In this document: piece after piece, positions 26,623 to 39,960 of the stretch | Position numbering within the stretch: position 1 is the first letter of the stretch | Layout: each line of letters begins with the position of its first letter | DNA from: Vanessa cardui | Lineage: Eukaryota; Arthropoda; Insecta; Lepidoptera; Nymphalidae | Assembly (NCBI RefSeq): GCF_905220365.1 | Contig: NC_061132.1 | Coordinates: forward strand, 2,046,001 to 2,110,000 | Length of the DNA stretch: 64,000 nucleotides | Direction: 5' to 3' | The notes under the pieces: model-generated | The model's input: only the letters and a program-made list of their open reading frames with translations | Told to the model about the DNA's origin: nothing | Database searches by the model: none | Position numbers and translations under genes: made by a program

Positions 26623-28983
26623 ATTTTCAGGTCAATTTATTAATGTTTATCTTTTGTATGAAGAATAATATAAAAATATAGTCAATTTGCGATGTTCGGC
26701 TCGCTTGAGTGCGTGTACCGTGTAGAATGACATGCCGTGGATAATGAGTTCGGTTCCGAGGGAGGCAATTTTCCTCTATGATTCGCCGATAAAAAGATAA
26801 AAATGATTTTGTGTTAATCGTGAATATCTCTAGAAATCTCTGTTTTCTATGACACGTTGAAGCTTCTTTTAAACAATACAGCTTAGTAAGAACAATCAAT
26901 GTACAAATTTCTCTATTGAAAACCAAGTTCAATTCATGATGAATAGATTCCACAAACATTGGTCCCAATATTCGTCGTTGGTTCCAATGCAAATTATTCA
27001 GTAACAAACAAGCAAAACCTTCGACAATGAGGGACTTAATACCATCGATTATTTATGTAAGACTTTCGCCACCTGAGGCTTTGGGCAAAAAACGAGTCAA
27101 GTGTTAATTAATTATTCCTAAATGAAACAACATTTCAATTTCAACCTTATATCAATAACGATAGTGTTGAAAATCGCTCAACGTGCTATAACATCCAATC
27201 GGTTTGGGATTTGTGGAAAAGAAAAAACGCTTTTCATTCGAATCAATTTGTTTTGTTACAAATATAATTATAGTGTTTTGTTTTTATACTAAAAATAGTA
27301 TAAAAAGACGAATTCAATATATATTGGAAATATTGAAGTAAACATATCAGCCAATCAAATCAAAACGACAAAGAGGCAGCGCGGGTAAAACGGTATGTCT
27401 AAAAGAGGCGGTCGGGGCGAACCGATACACAATTAAAGGAAACACCGACTTGTACTACTAATGCTAAGACGAATGTTGCGGAAAATCGAACCCCCTACTC
27501 CCCGTCTGAAGGGACGTCTGATTTACGATATACCCCCGAACGGGGTGGGTTTTTTTTTTTAATTTTAATACTCCTTGTTTTGTTAATAAAATCGTTTGAA
27601 ACGAAACCAGTCGGCGTTTTTAATATCGCATCGAAGTTAATTATATCTGATTAGCGTGTGATATGGAGTGTTTAAATAATTTTTATTTTGACAAAGGAAA
27701 TTTTAAACAGCCTAAGCTAATGTATGTTACACGAAAGGAGGTTTTACGTTTCAAAATTTAAACAAATAAATAATAAAAAAAGTCGGTCTATTGCGTCGTA
27801 AATTATACAGATTATAAATTGCCCATTTTATTACATTTACTACATAAATAATAGGTTTTAACCTACTTAGTTAAAGGTATATTATATAGGTATTATAATT
27901 ATATAATTAATTCAATACCTTCGTGTGGACTTTAGGTTGTACTGTTTCCTGTCTAAAGCTTCGTTTTTGTATAACCTAATATTTAATTGCCGTATAGTTG
28001 CTGACACATTGAGTTGACACTTTGTATACTTTGACAGTTGACATTTGCGTCACTTTTTGCTTTTGTGTTGACATATTAAAAAAAATTACTTTAATTATAA
28101 AAAAAAGGTTATATATACATGTATGAAATTTTTTTATGTACTTTTAATAAATCCTAGAATTAACAACATTCCACCACGTAGTATCCAACACTTACTGTAA
28201 TACCGTTTTGAAATGACATTTACTTAATCCTTTTAAGAAACCTTAATGAGTAGTTCTGAGCAAACTCATGTTAATATATTTTAAGAAACTTTATACATAG
28301 ATACAAATCATCACCTTGCTAATAATGGGGGTTTACAATTAAGAAAACATACACACCCATACGCAAAAAAATCCTTGTATCAATAAAAGGACCCGAGTCA
28401 CGTGACAACCCTGTTCCCTCAGAGGGTTTTCTTTCTCTAATTGATAATTCTTCCACGATCCCTCATCTGCTAGAATAATACAATTAATTCCCTTATGCCG
28501 GGCCTACTTATAAATTTCTTAGCTCAACCCTTATTAGGGACCCTTCACATGATCTAGAGGCCGTTGACAGCTCGCCGGGTAGCGTCGAGACGCGTGCTTT
28601 AGTCAAGAAATCCTACCTTCAGATCGCATTCTAATACAAGATATATTTAAACATAGTCAACATATAAACTTATGTATATTATCCCATATGAAATTCGTTA
28701 TTATTCCAAAATAATCGTAATAATATAAATATAAATTTATAAGTTATCAATACTGAAACAATAATCTTTATTGATTTGCTTTTAATATGTCTAGAACATG
28801 CATAAAGGTGCTTTTATTAGTATAAATTAATTCATAATTACTTTCGACACACTGGGATCAACCTGGACTTGAATCCACGATCTTCATTTAACATTTACAA
28901 CCTACGTATATATTCAATATATAAACATGTCGTGTTAGTTGTTGTCCATGGATTCGCCTTTTAGGGATTTTGTTATCATGTAT

Positions 28984-29135
28984 TAGGCAAAACTACCTAC
29001 CTACCTACCTAACATGTAGTTCAAATTTGCCATATACCAAATTTCATCAAATTCAGTTCAACGGTTTGGTAGTTTAAGAGCGACAAACTGATAGAGATAC
29101 TTTCACATTTATAATATTATTATAGTTATAGATCT
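28984..29135 (+). repeat. Interspersed repeat E copy with (CTAC)n expansion
   Basis: Contains a CTAC run (28993-29010) at the point where other copies read CACCTATGTC, then ATATACCAAATTTCATCAAA, GAGCGACAAACTGATAGAGA and TATAATATTATTATAG. Confidence 0.6.
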
Positions 29136-29478
29136 TATGCATCTCGGCTTCATTACAACATGTGCTGTGTAAATTGTCGCGTTTCTTACCCCAGTGCGCA
29201 TTCACCACGCTCACCCTTGACACCAGACACTTGTAATTGCTCTCACAATTCGAGCCTTGTATCCTTTGTTACATGAAACAAACAAACATGCCCAAACGGT
29301 TACCGGTATGTATTCTTTGTAATAATTACTCGGTACATTTTTTTTTTTTACTTTATTTCTCATCGAGTTCCAAGTTTTTCTACTTTTTTTTTCCAAGACT
29401 TTTCTATTTTAAGCAACTGATTTTCATGTGGCTGTGTTATTATTGCTCTTGTCAAATTTACTTTTTTTAATACAAGTT

Positions 29479-29650
29479 ACTAGCTGCCCTCGGCTTTGCT
29501 TGCGTTTTAGTGGTGTCATGGGTTATGCAAAAACAGTAGCCCATGTCATTTCTTGGATTTCAAGTTTGCTTTATACCAAATTTCATCAAAATCGGTTCAG
29601 CGATTTGGTCGGGAAAGAGCTACAGATTTATTTATAATATTAATAAAGAT
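29479..29650 (+). repeat. Interspersed repeat E copy, fuller 5' part
   Basis: Starts ACTAGCTGCCCTCGGCTTTG, then CCCATGTCATTTCTTGGATT, TACCAAATTTCATCAAAATC, GGTTCAGCGATTTGGTCGGG, and ends TATAATATTAATAAAGATAA. It shows the uninterrupted structure of the site hit by the SINE at 11245. Confidence 0.6.
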
Positions 29651-29722
29651 AACAAGTTAATAAATCATGAATATATAACACAAAATACTTGTATAAATAC
29701 ATATATTACTACGAGAATATGT

Positions 29723-29753
29723 ATAATATATATATATATATGTATGTATATAT
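29723..29753. repeat. (TA)n low-complexity run
   Basis: Alternating TA with GTATG interruptions, directly 3' of a repeat E copy. Confidence 0.8.
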
Positions 29754-30000
29754 TGTAAGCATTAGCCCATTAAGCGAGCGTATTGTCAGTTGCGTCTTAC
29801 AATGTTTATACTTTATAGAAATCGCTCAATACCCATACAATTTAAATAGTACTCGGCTAACAATAGAAAGAGTTACATTACCGATAACGTCTTGTGCAGG
29901 CGCCTATTGTCCGGGTCAACTTTAATCGGCCGGGTTATTCGGTAATCGCCACCCTCTTTACAGATGGTTAACCGTTTTAAATATGGCCGCCCTGTTTAAA

Positions 30001-30019
30001 GTGACGTCACCAATCCAAT
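30001..30019. promoter_or_regulatory. CRE palindrome next to tandem CCAAT
   Basis: GTGACGTCAC is followed immediately by CCAATCCAAT, and ATGGCCGCC lies about 15 bases upstream. Promoter-like motif combination, 66 bases before the candidate ratchet point. Motif match only. Confidence 0.3.
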
Positions 30020-30065
30020 CATTTAATGTACTAAGAATTTAACAATGTCTTCGTAATTAATTTCT

Positions 30066-30091
30066 ATTATTTTTTTTAATTTCAGGTAAGG
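30066..30091 (+). other. Candidate recursive-splicing ratchet point (zero-length exon)
   Basis: A T-rich tract (30064-30082) runs into TTTCAG|GTAAGG, so a strong acceptor abuts a strong donor with no exon between. The junction is 30085/30086. A TTAAT branch-point-like sequence sits about 25 bases upstream. This is the pattern of Drosophila ratchet points, which subdivide very long introns. It lies 14.3 kb into the 37.4 kb intron. Function is inferred. Confidence 0.55.
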
Positions 30092-31322
30092 ATAGCGTGT
30101 CTTCAGAATTATGTGAGTTATTAAAGATCAATTCTGTCAATTATTTATCGGAACGCGTTGCTCAGTGTGAGCATTAGACGTCACAGCTCCTGTATCAGCT
30201 CGAGGGAAACAATCGACAGAAACACTTAGCGATCGACTAATGGTTCGAATTTGTCAATATCTCGGATTGTCTAAGCGCCGCATTAATACGAATAATCTCG
30301 AACGTCAAACGATTACTTCGAATCGCGCGACTATTAAAAGGTTCCATTTTTAAACGGGCCACGTCGTATCGACTGTCAGGCCACAGATAAAACAAACGGC
30401 CCACGAAACTCGTAATCCCTTAACATATCTTTGCTCAAACATCTTTAAATGTACATTATCTGTCCTTAATGTTACACGACTGGATTAAAAAAGTATTCTC
30501 TGCCAGCGGGATGAATAAAGCGACAAATATCGAACCGTACTCGAAAAGCCATTCCCAGTTTCCGAACCATAAAGTGTCAATAAAGAAAACGTAAAACGAC
30601 TGGCATCTGCATATTTCCGCCATTAAAAATCGCGAGAAAAAAAAAACAAAATAGTATTTAGCAAGGAATTAATAACCCGTTCAGCGCTCAAGTATTTTTG
30701 CTTCGTTTTATTCCGCCATAACTGTTTCACGAGGATTTATCGATTTCGCATTATTTTGTGCTGTCATTAATAATTTTAATTAATTACGAAACGTGTAGGG
30801 TGTGTTTATAGAGCCGGCTATTGTCAGTACATCGTGTGAAATGATTTATGCGACGTCTCCGAACGTGCCTCGAATTATCTTACGACGACGCCTCATTGAT
30901 TTTTGATGACGTTGGATATTTGTTCTAACGTATAATTATTCAAATAGCTTTCGTTCCCAATGACGACGAAAGTCGTGATAGTGTATTCTTTTTCTTGAGA
31001 CCTCATTAGTGTATGCCTTGTTTTTTTGCTAGCAAAGAAAAACATTATTTAGTACTGACTAAATTACAGTAATTATATTTCATAGTGAAATTATATTAAT
31101 TTTTGTAACAAGATCCCTTGAACAAATACTCACGAACTCCACTACCCATATTCAAATGATTAATTACTCACATTTATTAGTAATATTTCGGCTTCAATTT
31201 TACATACGGGTGGGGTTCAAAGGGTAGTTAGTTTTGGTAATGCAAGCGCTGTCGTGGTACTATCAAAATTATATTCAATATATAAATGAAAAAATAAGTT
31301 AAGGATTTGACTATTTCATTTA

Positions 31323-31864
31323 TCATTATCATCATTACATAGCACAAAACAAAGTCGCTTACCACTGTCTGTTCCTATGTATGCTTAGATCTTTAAAAGT
31401 ACGCAATGAATGATGACGTTTTTATTGATAGATAGAGTGATTCGATAGGAAGGCTTTTGTATATATCATTGACACTGATAATTTAGACATTCTCTACCAA
31501 TGATGTTCTAGTAAACAGATATGTCATTAACGCGCAAAAAGTGAAGACTAGAAAACGTCCTAATTAGGACGTTTGCCTTTAATCGTTTTCATCATAATTA
31601 TGCCAGTATTACGTTATAATACATCATAATTATGTAGTAATACGTTTAGCGTAATTAAAACATCTAGTTATCCCTTTTACTTATTGTTTTTATCAAGCTA
31701 TCCTTTTTACTTGTAACGAAATGTAAAATAAACGGTCCCTGACGCGGCACACTTTTTTCTGTTGTTTAGTATGGGTATAACATATCTGTTGATTAGAATA
31801 TCATTGTTCTCTACTATGTTTAGTATCAGCATTGCATTCATGCGAGGCCGGGTCGGGTCGCTAG
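31323..31864 (+). mobile_element. Helitron-like copy interrupted by a MITE
   Basis: It begins TCATTATCATCATTACATAG and continues with the family core, including GATAGATAGAGTGATTCGAT. Its 3' end has TTTAGTATCAGC, a GC-rich hairpin (GCGAGGCCGGGTCGGGTCG) and CTAG|T. It is more than twice as long as its sibling at 9485 because a 309-bp inverted-repeat element sits inside it (31498-31806). Confidence 0.6.
31498..31806. mobile_element. hAT-like MITE nested in a Helitron-like copy
   Basis: The terminal inverted repeats are 30 bases: the left arm 31498-31527 begins CAATGATGTTCTA, and the right arm 31777-31806 ends TAGAATATCATTG. They differ at 4 of 30 positions. An 8-bp direct repeat TTCTCTAC flanks it (31490-31497 and 31807-31814), the duplication length expected of hAT transposons. 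No open frame for a transposase, so it is non-autonomous. Superfamily assignment is inferred from duplication length only. Confidence 0.65.
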
Positions 31865-34446
31865 TATGTTAAAGTGCTCGATGAATAGTTCCGACTAGGC
31901 GATGCCGACTCCGCAGGCACACAACAAGATAACGATCACTAATTGCGCTGCCGAAAAGCGAGACGGTTAACGAAAATTTGAGTGTGAAAACTACAGACAA
32001 TTCCGTGTCAAACACAACGTGCTCCGGTCACGCGAAACCGTTTTCCACCGGCGCGCGCTCGCCTGTCGTGAGCCTCAAATTTTCTAAGAACAAGTAACAC
32101 CGTGCCGATTGTGTTTTCGATTCGAATGTTAATGTTATCACGGACCGCCATTTTGAATCTGCTAAATAATCGCCTGACGCTGTATAATAAAAGTGAATTA
32201 TAAACTGACTATCGCTTTGTTTTGAGTTTTTGTTTGTCTAAACGTAGCGTTGGCTGGGTTAAGTTTAGTTTCAAACTGGGGCATCATATTTACTATTAAT
32301 AGATACGTTATTATAATTATTTTTTTAAAACTAAACAAGATTTATTATCTGATTTAAATATAGAACACATTTTTTTTTAATATTTAAGAAAATTTCGATG
32401 TCCAGCGGCTACTTATATACATTTGATAACATCAGCGGCACCCTTTGCAATATTTTAAGCAACCCTTCTACGATCGCACCCTTAGCGACTCAGATCAATC
32501 GATCTGTCCACCCCCCATTATTTACTGATTTTTGTGTCACATACACACTTCAATATAATCAAATCAGACACGGGGCTTAATTTTATATAACTCTAATAGT
32601 GACGCAACCAATTGTATATATGACGTACTACATTGAAAATTACGTAAAATAAACTATTTATTTCATAGTAAAAACCGTTCAAATTCATTCAATGAATAGA
32701 ATATTATTCTATTACCTAACGCAACTTTCCGTACAATTTTTAAAACCCACGTGGCAAAATTCAAAAGGAATTCATACTTTTTAAAAAGAAACTCCTTATT
32801 TTGTATTCGAACAAAACAATTCAATTAAAATTTGAATTTCGAAGATTATACCAAAAAGTGTGTGACAAATAGATATTGTTTTAATGATGAAATATAACTT
32901 CATTGCTATTGTATAAGAATTTACAAAAATTTAAAAAGTAATCATTATTTGAATTTCGAATGTCATATCGACAATTTGTATAAACAGTTATTCTTTAAGA
33001 ACTCATAGGTATCTCAGTTTTAAAATGTTGTATGACCACTAACAATGATACGCTATTTTAATGCGTATATGCGATCATTTAAGTTTTACTAATGAATATA
33101 GTAAATTTCGCATATCACGTTCTGACAATTTACGATCATATGCTTCGTATGTTTCGATAATTTTTACTAAGAGGGGCGTCTACAAATCTTCGATATTAAT
33201 ATTTTTATTTACATGTCATCGGATAAATAAAAAAAAATGACTGTTGAAATGACTAATAATATAACACATAATTATTGTAAATATATATTATATCATTTAA
33301 AATAATTAATATAATTGAAGAGTCTTTGCAAGTATTATGTGACACAGCAATTCAGATAACAGTATCTCCATATATTTATCGATCTATATAATAAATACAT
33401 AGTTAATTATATAAAGATTTGACCCCCCCCAGAGTTAAAGGGCTACATTGTGTAAGAATATCATTCGATAGGGTTCGATCCTTGATTTTTGAACGCCCCC
33501 ATCTCAAATTTGGTCCCCAGAGATAATACCCTTATAATACGCACACAAGACTTGCACATTGCATCTGAATTATATATAAAGTTAAACTACCCCCGAGGGT
33601 AAGCCGGCTTTCGAGTAGGTAATTAAAAATATAAAAAAAATAGATTCTATATAAACAAGTTTTCATAGATCTTAATATGGATCAGCTGTGATAATAATTG
33701 GATCTATGTTTTATTATTAAAAATCAAATTAATTATCCATATGTCAATAGGAATATCAAAATTGCAAATAAAAACAATCAACATTACTCAATAAACTATT
33801 TTTAAAACTAAAAAAAAAAACTATATATTTTAAATGCCAAAAAATTTAACTAAAACTAAATCGTATCAAGAATAAAGAATTAATATCATAAAACAATTTC
33901 AAATTAAGAACATCAAACAAAACAATACAAACCATAGACAACGCAAAGCATTTTTAGCCAAAAAAAAAACAAAGACATTTCTGGCACGCAATACCTCAAA
34001 CGAATCGAATATATACAATCATAATCACGCAGTCGCTCTGTAATAACCCTTTCGTATAGAATTAACCCTTTGGTACAGCAAGGTGAACAACCCTGTTTAA
34101 AAAGGACCCTTCTTAAACTGGGCTGTAAGTTATAACGTCATAGCGATTTAACATCTTAAAAAAAGCAAAACATTACTTACAGTACTGAATTTATTATATG
34201 AAGTGTGCTCACGACAGGCTGTTCAGATCACCTTCTATATTCTTTAATCTGTGGTCGTTCACAGACGCAAATTTTCGCGCCTTATTTACGTGAGATGCGC
34301 CATCTTTTTTTACTAATACCATAAAAAACATTTAATTATTTACTCAAATACGTTATTTTCGTTTTATATCCGTTCATATAAACATAATAAAATTAAAATA
34401 TCATAGACTGATATAATATATATGATATATCATAATAATGATTGTT

Positions 34447-34526
34447 CTTATGTCCTGAAATTACACTGGCTCACTCACCATTCTAAGATATGGTGGATGA
34501 TATCAAAGCCGATGGCTCTACCACAG
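34447..34526 (+). repeat. Repeat F fragment
   Basis: CTTATGTCCTGAAATTACAC, TGGCTCACTCACCATTCTAA and GGCTCTACCAC correspond to the centre and end of repeat F with an internal deletion. Confidence 0.5.
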
Positions 34527-35362
34527 ATTAATATAAATTGTATGACCGTAGTGTCCACAGATAAAGAGTCGGACCGCCGTATCTCGTAAACTCGGCGCTA
34601 CTCAGCAGGGCGACGTGACGCGTGCTATCGAATATTCATAACGTGCTACTTTTTCATACTTTTCATAAAAAAACGCGTTCATTAAAAATTTGGATCAAAG
34701 CCAGTTTTCTTTGACGCCATATTTTATTAGTTTTAACATCGTTTGATTCGATTCAATTTTTTTTCAGTGTCGTATTTTAAAATGACTATTGACTAATTTC
34801 GCTCATTCGACAAGATATTTTTATTCGAAACTATCACGTTTTATTATGTATCAAATAACGTTAGCTAAAATAAAACATTCCCCGAAAGCTGTGTTTGTGT
34901 GTGTATTATATATATGTATGTATTTCAGGACACGGACAACTTTAGATTTACAGACGTCAACTAAAATTATTGTAATTCGGAATGTCATCTGTCGGGAATC
35001 GGGATCGTCTGATTGCGCGGATAGGGCTGTGATTGATTGAATATTTATATTTCATATACATATATATTATTCAAAAGATATATAAGGTCGAGAAATATTA
35101 TCTTATAAATAATATAAAATGACATACAATGTATTAATTAGACAACAGATAAGTAATATTGTTACTTATTAAAATTAACTCTTCAACTCCGATATATAAT
35201 CGCGAACGAGTACAACAACATTAATAAACGTTTGTAACAAATCAATGAATGTTAAAGATGAAATATCGTCAACACATCCCTGTCCAAGAAAAGACACTAC
35301 ACGTTTACGACGCTTGACTTTGACAGCTCATTAATGATGGCTGACAGCGCGCCATAGACGCG

Positions 35363-35372
35363 AGCGCCATCT
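35363..35372. promoter_or_regulatory. CTCF-like motif
   Basis: AGCGCCATCT matches the CTCF core in the same orientation as the site at 1811; a weaker TGCGCCATCT lies at 34297. Confidence 0.3.
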
Positions 35373-38300
35373 ATAGTCTGTGCCAATTCGATTCCACTCC
35401 GCGTCAATCAGGCGAAAATAGATTTTTGGACGCAATTTGTTTGCCGTTCATTTGTTAATTTCATTAGAAACATGACAGTCGGCATTTCGATCATTGCTTC
35501 GACGTTTTATTAAAAAAATGAACGTTATTTATGTTTTTGTAACAGTAAAAAAAAAACGAAACGAGAATTGTCATTTAATATTCGTCTATTTAGTTAAAAG
35601 AAATATTCGAACGTTTGAATAATTATTTTAGAACATCGTTAAAATTTAATTTTGGATCTTTGTATTTGTTTTCATTAAGAGACTTATCAAATGAAATGGG
35701 TTTAATTATATTTTACACGAGCCTGCATGAATTTAATTATCGAAATTAGTAATGAATAAAATATCGTGTTACACACGCCGTATGTTCGGACGCAAAAATA
35801 ATTTATGATTTCTAAAAAACATCCGCCGAATATTGTTTCATCTTCAACGCTTAATACATAAAAAAATATATTATAGCGACAAATTAAACAGCGCGTAGCG
35901 TTTAAAATTGGAGAATACTCCACAAGATGAATGCGTTAGTAAATAAGTGTTGACTTTGATTAAAAACCGTGTCATCATTTGATTTTGGAATACTTTTTTT
36001 TTTAAATTAACTCAGCGAAGGTGGTACACAAAAGGTCGCTGCTTCTGATAGCTAAACATAACTGAGAGTAAATTAATTCGGAAGTTGGCAAACAAAAAAT
36101 AAATGGAACGCGTTGAAAACAATAAGACGAATTTTATGAAAGGAAACCTCACATCGTCGGAATATCGTTCATTAATTATTCTGTGCCATCAAGCGGAGAA
36201 TCAGCCGTATTTATTATAAGAGCGAATAATGGGACACGTTTCCTACGAGCGAGAGCGAGCGTGCGACGTTTCCAAAGATTAAAACATATTTCAAATCATT
36301 CGATATTTAATTTTCTATTTCGAAAAAGTTCGAACATCATTCAACCTTCTTCGTCATAAAAGCGACTTGTCTATGACCTTAGCAGCGAGTGACGCGCTCT
36401 TACACACCCCGCACGCACACAAATTTTAACGAAACTCATGCATATTTATAAACTAAATGTGTATATTATTTAATGTGTCTGTGTGCGGGGAGGGCCTTAA
36501 TAACAGATATTCAATCAAAATCAACCCCTTTCCAGTCCGATATCTTTTGCCCGATGCGTCTCCCCTTGTACGCTTTGTTTTGTAATGGCCGATTTTATAT
36601 GTAGATAAATATCATATTTTTAAGGTTTCCTTGTATCGTTTTATTTGGAATAACTTTCGTATCGAGGAAGTGGAATTGATAACAAATCAAAACTTGCGAT
36701 ACGAGGAAATCCCTTTGAACAGCCATCTTGTAACGAGAATTCCATAGCGCTTGAACCGCGGTTCATTCACGTTAACTTCGAAAGTAGTAATTACTTTTAT
36801 AATATTTGTAACTAATAACAGACGTTAAGTTCCTTTGTGTCGTTTGAATGGAATCTTAGATTTGGGGTTCGATTCGAATGGTATTTGCATATGAATCGGA
36901 ATCGTGTTAAGGAACTATTATTAAAAGAAAAAATTAGGTCGGAGATTAAACAGCCAACGAAACGACTTTTATTTTCAGTGAAATACAAAGTAATATATCG
37001 ATTTTACAAACAGCGTCTAAACTTTAAATTCGAGAATTGTTAAATTGAAATTAATTAAAATTTGATTTGTGTCTCGATTGCCAGTACACTGGCGTAGCGA
37101 TTAAAACGTTTGTAACAAAACATAACAAGCCAGACATGAAAAAAAAAAATTAAAATATAATGCATCCGAGTATTTGGACGGTATCGCGCGTGAAACGGGT
37201 GTAAATCTTGCGGCGTGGTGTGAGGCCGTCTGGGCTGGACCTAGCCCGTAGCCATGTTTATGTATAGGTATTTAAAATATTCCCTTTGATACGGATGATA
37301 ATTTCGTTCGCAACACGCGCCACCGTCAGCAAACGCGCTGCCGGAAAACCTAGGAGCAGTGACCCCTTCAGGAACGCTCAGGACATCGGAATTAATGACA
37401 TTTTAACATAACTTCTAGAACCTACTATAGGACAAAAGTCATATCTCTGCTTATTAACGAACAAGCGAATAGAGCGATATAAAAACAAAATAGAATCAAA
37501 CGTCGAATGTTTCGAAACGTCTAATTTGAATTTCGAACGCATCAGTTCCGAAATGAATAACCGTTGACACGAAATTGAAACGTCGAACAATACATCGACA
37601 GACGAAGAGTCGGCAAACTTTTTCCGGCAAAGTTTTACGTCACAATCACGATTTGTAAGGATGCGTCGCTGCCGACCGTACTACGAATTTCGAATCGCTT
37701 TGATTCCAACTTTTAAGCATCTTTGACGTGGAATATTGCATTTCTGTGTATGTTTAATACGATATTTGTTTTAGTACGGGCGGAGTGTATTGGATTTAGA
37801 ATTTCGTAATCGTCGGTCGTAAGTGGCGCGCTATCGCGGGTCCCCGGTCGACTATTTTCAAATACTGCCAAACAGTTTCGAGTTGCTTGTAACAATATAA
37901 CTTTTAGCTTTGCAATAAAACTTGCTTTACGTTCGCGAGGAATTTGAATTTTTGCCTTATTAGCAACTACAATATCGCCCGCGACTTGCATCGCCTAAAA
38001 TAAAATCGTCTGTCTATTTCAGGCAATTTAGGCGTAAAAGAGCTAAAATAAATACAAATTACAATTTTTAATATTGTCTATGGAATACGATTATGCGTCA
38101 TCAAAACCTACTAAATGTAGATGAAGCATGAAAATGTAACAGCGACGCGATCGGGCCAATAACACTCAGTTTCTAGTTATGCCCATTGTATCTCACCCCA
38201 CAAGGGCAACCCTCCGAGAAAAAATAATAAATTATTTTAGTTAGTATGCAAATAAGGCCCGATATTTTAAGCTACACCCCATCGGAATCACGCTTTTTTT

Positions 38301-39727
38301 TAAATATCAACTCCGCAACCGAAAGATTTTGCGTCGCATCGAAATCAGTCGCAAGGAAATAGCCGTATGTTTGAAAATACGATATAGGCAATGGAACTGT
38401 TCTAAATTCGAAATTTAAAATAACAACTTTTCGTACCGGAACAAGAAATTTAGTCTATTTTTAAAATAAAAAATAACATAAGAGGACCGTTCCAAATTCA
38501 AATTGACAAAAATATCGAATCGACCCTTCTCCGTTAATCTAGATCTTAGCTGTGTGCTGCGGGTTTGCTTGTGTTGTGTGAGACGGGGCAATGATATTTA
38601 ATTCGAAGGGTAGAATATTTCATCGATTTTAATTTTATGCGCGCATCCCATCTCGTGTATTATTTGTTTTTTATGTAAATACATTCGGATCTCTTAGCGG
38701 TGAGCGGTTGTCGTTCTTTTTATGAATTTTAGACGCGTTTAGATATTCAATTATGAGTTTTAAAATTCGCTTCGATATTTGAAATGTGCTCGCGTTTATA
38801 CGTTATTTAAATAAAGTTAGTCTAGATGTTTCGATCGTCAATCAACGTAATTGAATTTATAACATTTTGTAATATCAGTACGTGCGAAATATATGACGTA
38901 ATTAATAAGAACAATTAATATGAACGCACATGTCATTAATACAAGTCTACAGGAATACCTTTCGATATTTCAACCCTTATAATACGGCCCACAAAATTAA
39001 TATAACCGAGAGCAGCGTCAAAAATCATTATATTTTATGAGCGGACAAAATAAATGGTGCTTATATTGTATGACGGGAAGTTTACATTCAAATTTCACCT
39101 CGGTCCAGCATCTCTAAGGATCAATTTACATAAATTCACTGGTTTTCGTATTTAATGTTACATACATACATATCACTAAGTATTTAAGACGCAACCTCTC
39201 TGCCGAAGATTCCATCGTATGCGCTTAAATAAAACAATTTATTGCTGATTTCGTTAAAATCATTCATTACGATTCATTTAAATATCAACGAATCCGTTCT
39301 TTATTCAAATTGTCATTCGATATAATATCATCGAAAATTCGAAACGTGACAGAAATATGCTCGCGTAATTAGAACGCATAAAACAAAGAATTCGATTTTT
39401 AAATTTTCGACGCGTTCCATATTTAATAAATAATAACGTTGTTTTCGATTGACAGTTTAAAATAAGAATACGTTAACAGAAGCGAGCATATAGCAAAGTA
39501 ACATTTTTAATTACGCCGCACAGACGCAAGAATTATTTACGAAACCTTCTGTTTTCTAATTACACGTGTGTGAACAATGAAAATTCCAATTTATACTCGT
39601 AACAAACTAAACGTGTAGCGACAAAGAAAAACTTGGTATATGTGAAAACGTTTGTTTGAATTCGAACCGCAAATTAATTTTCAGGAAGTCAAACGAACAA
39701 ATTGAGACAAACAATGATTCCTATTGT

Positions 39728-39755
39728 ACACACATACACACACACACACACACAT
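39728..39755. repeat. (CA)n microsatellite
   Basis: About 13 CA units with one CATA interruption. Confidence 0.9.
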
Positions 39756-39847
39756 AGACATATAAAACAATATATCATCTTTTAATAATATTTGTATTGA
39801 ATACATATATTTATACTTTTACTGATGAAGGCAAAAATAATCTCACA

Positions 39848-39960
39848 TCTATGCTCTGTATTATTTTCTCCCGTTTGAAGAGAGTGACCCAGTGTAATCT
39901 CGGTGTAAGCATTGGTCCCTATTTGCCTGAGCCAATATATAGGTGAAGAACACTTACTTG
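39848..39960 (-). repeat. Repeat F fragment
   Basis: Reverse complement shows GATTACACTGGGTCACTCTC and TTCAAACGGGAGAAAATAAT, matching the TGGCTCACTCACCCTTCAAA region of repeat F. Confidence 0.45.

Noticed and set aside
26627..27007. 126-codon open frame on the minus strand
   Set aside because: No domain or motif recognised, codon use looks like AT-rich intron, and it lies beside a repeat-like terminus. Possibly a repeat remnant; not supported as a gene.
27480..27560. Bacterial-style terminator (CCCCGAACGGGG then T run)
   Set aside because: The window is animal intron DNA; such terminators have no meaning here.
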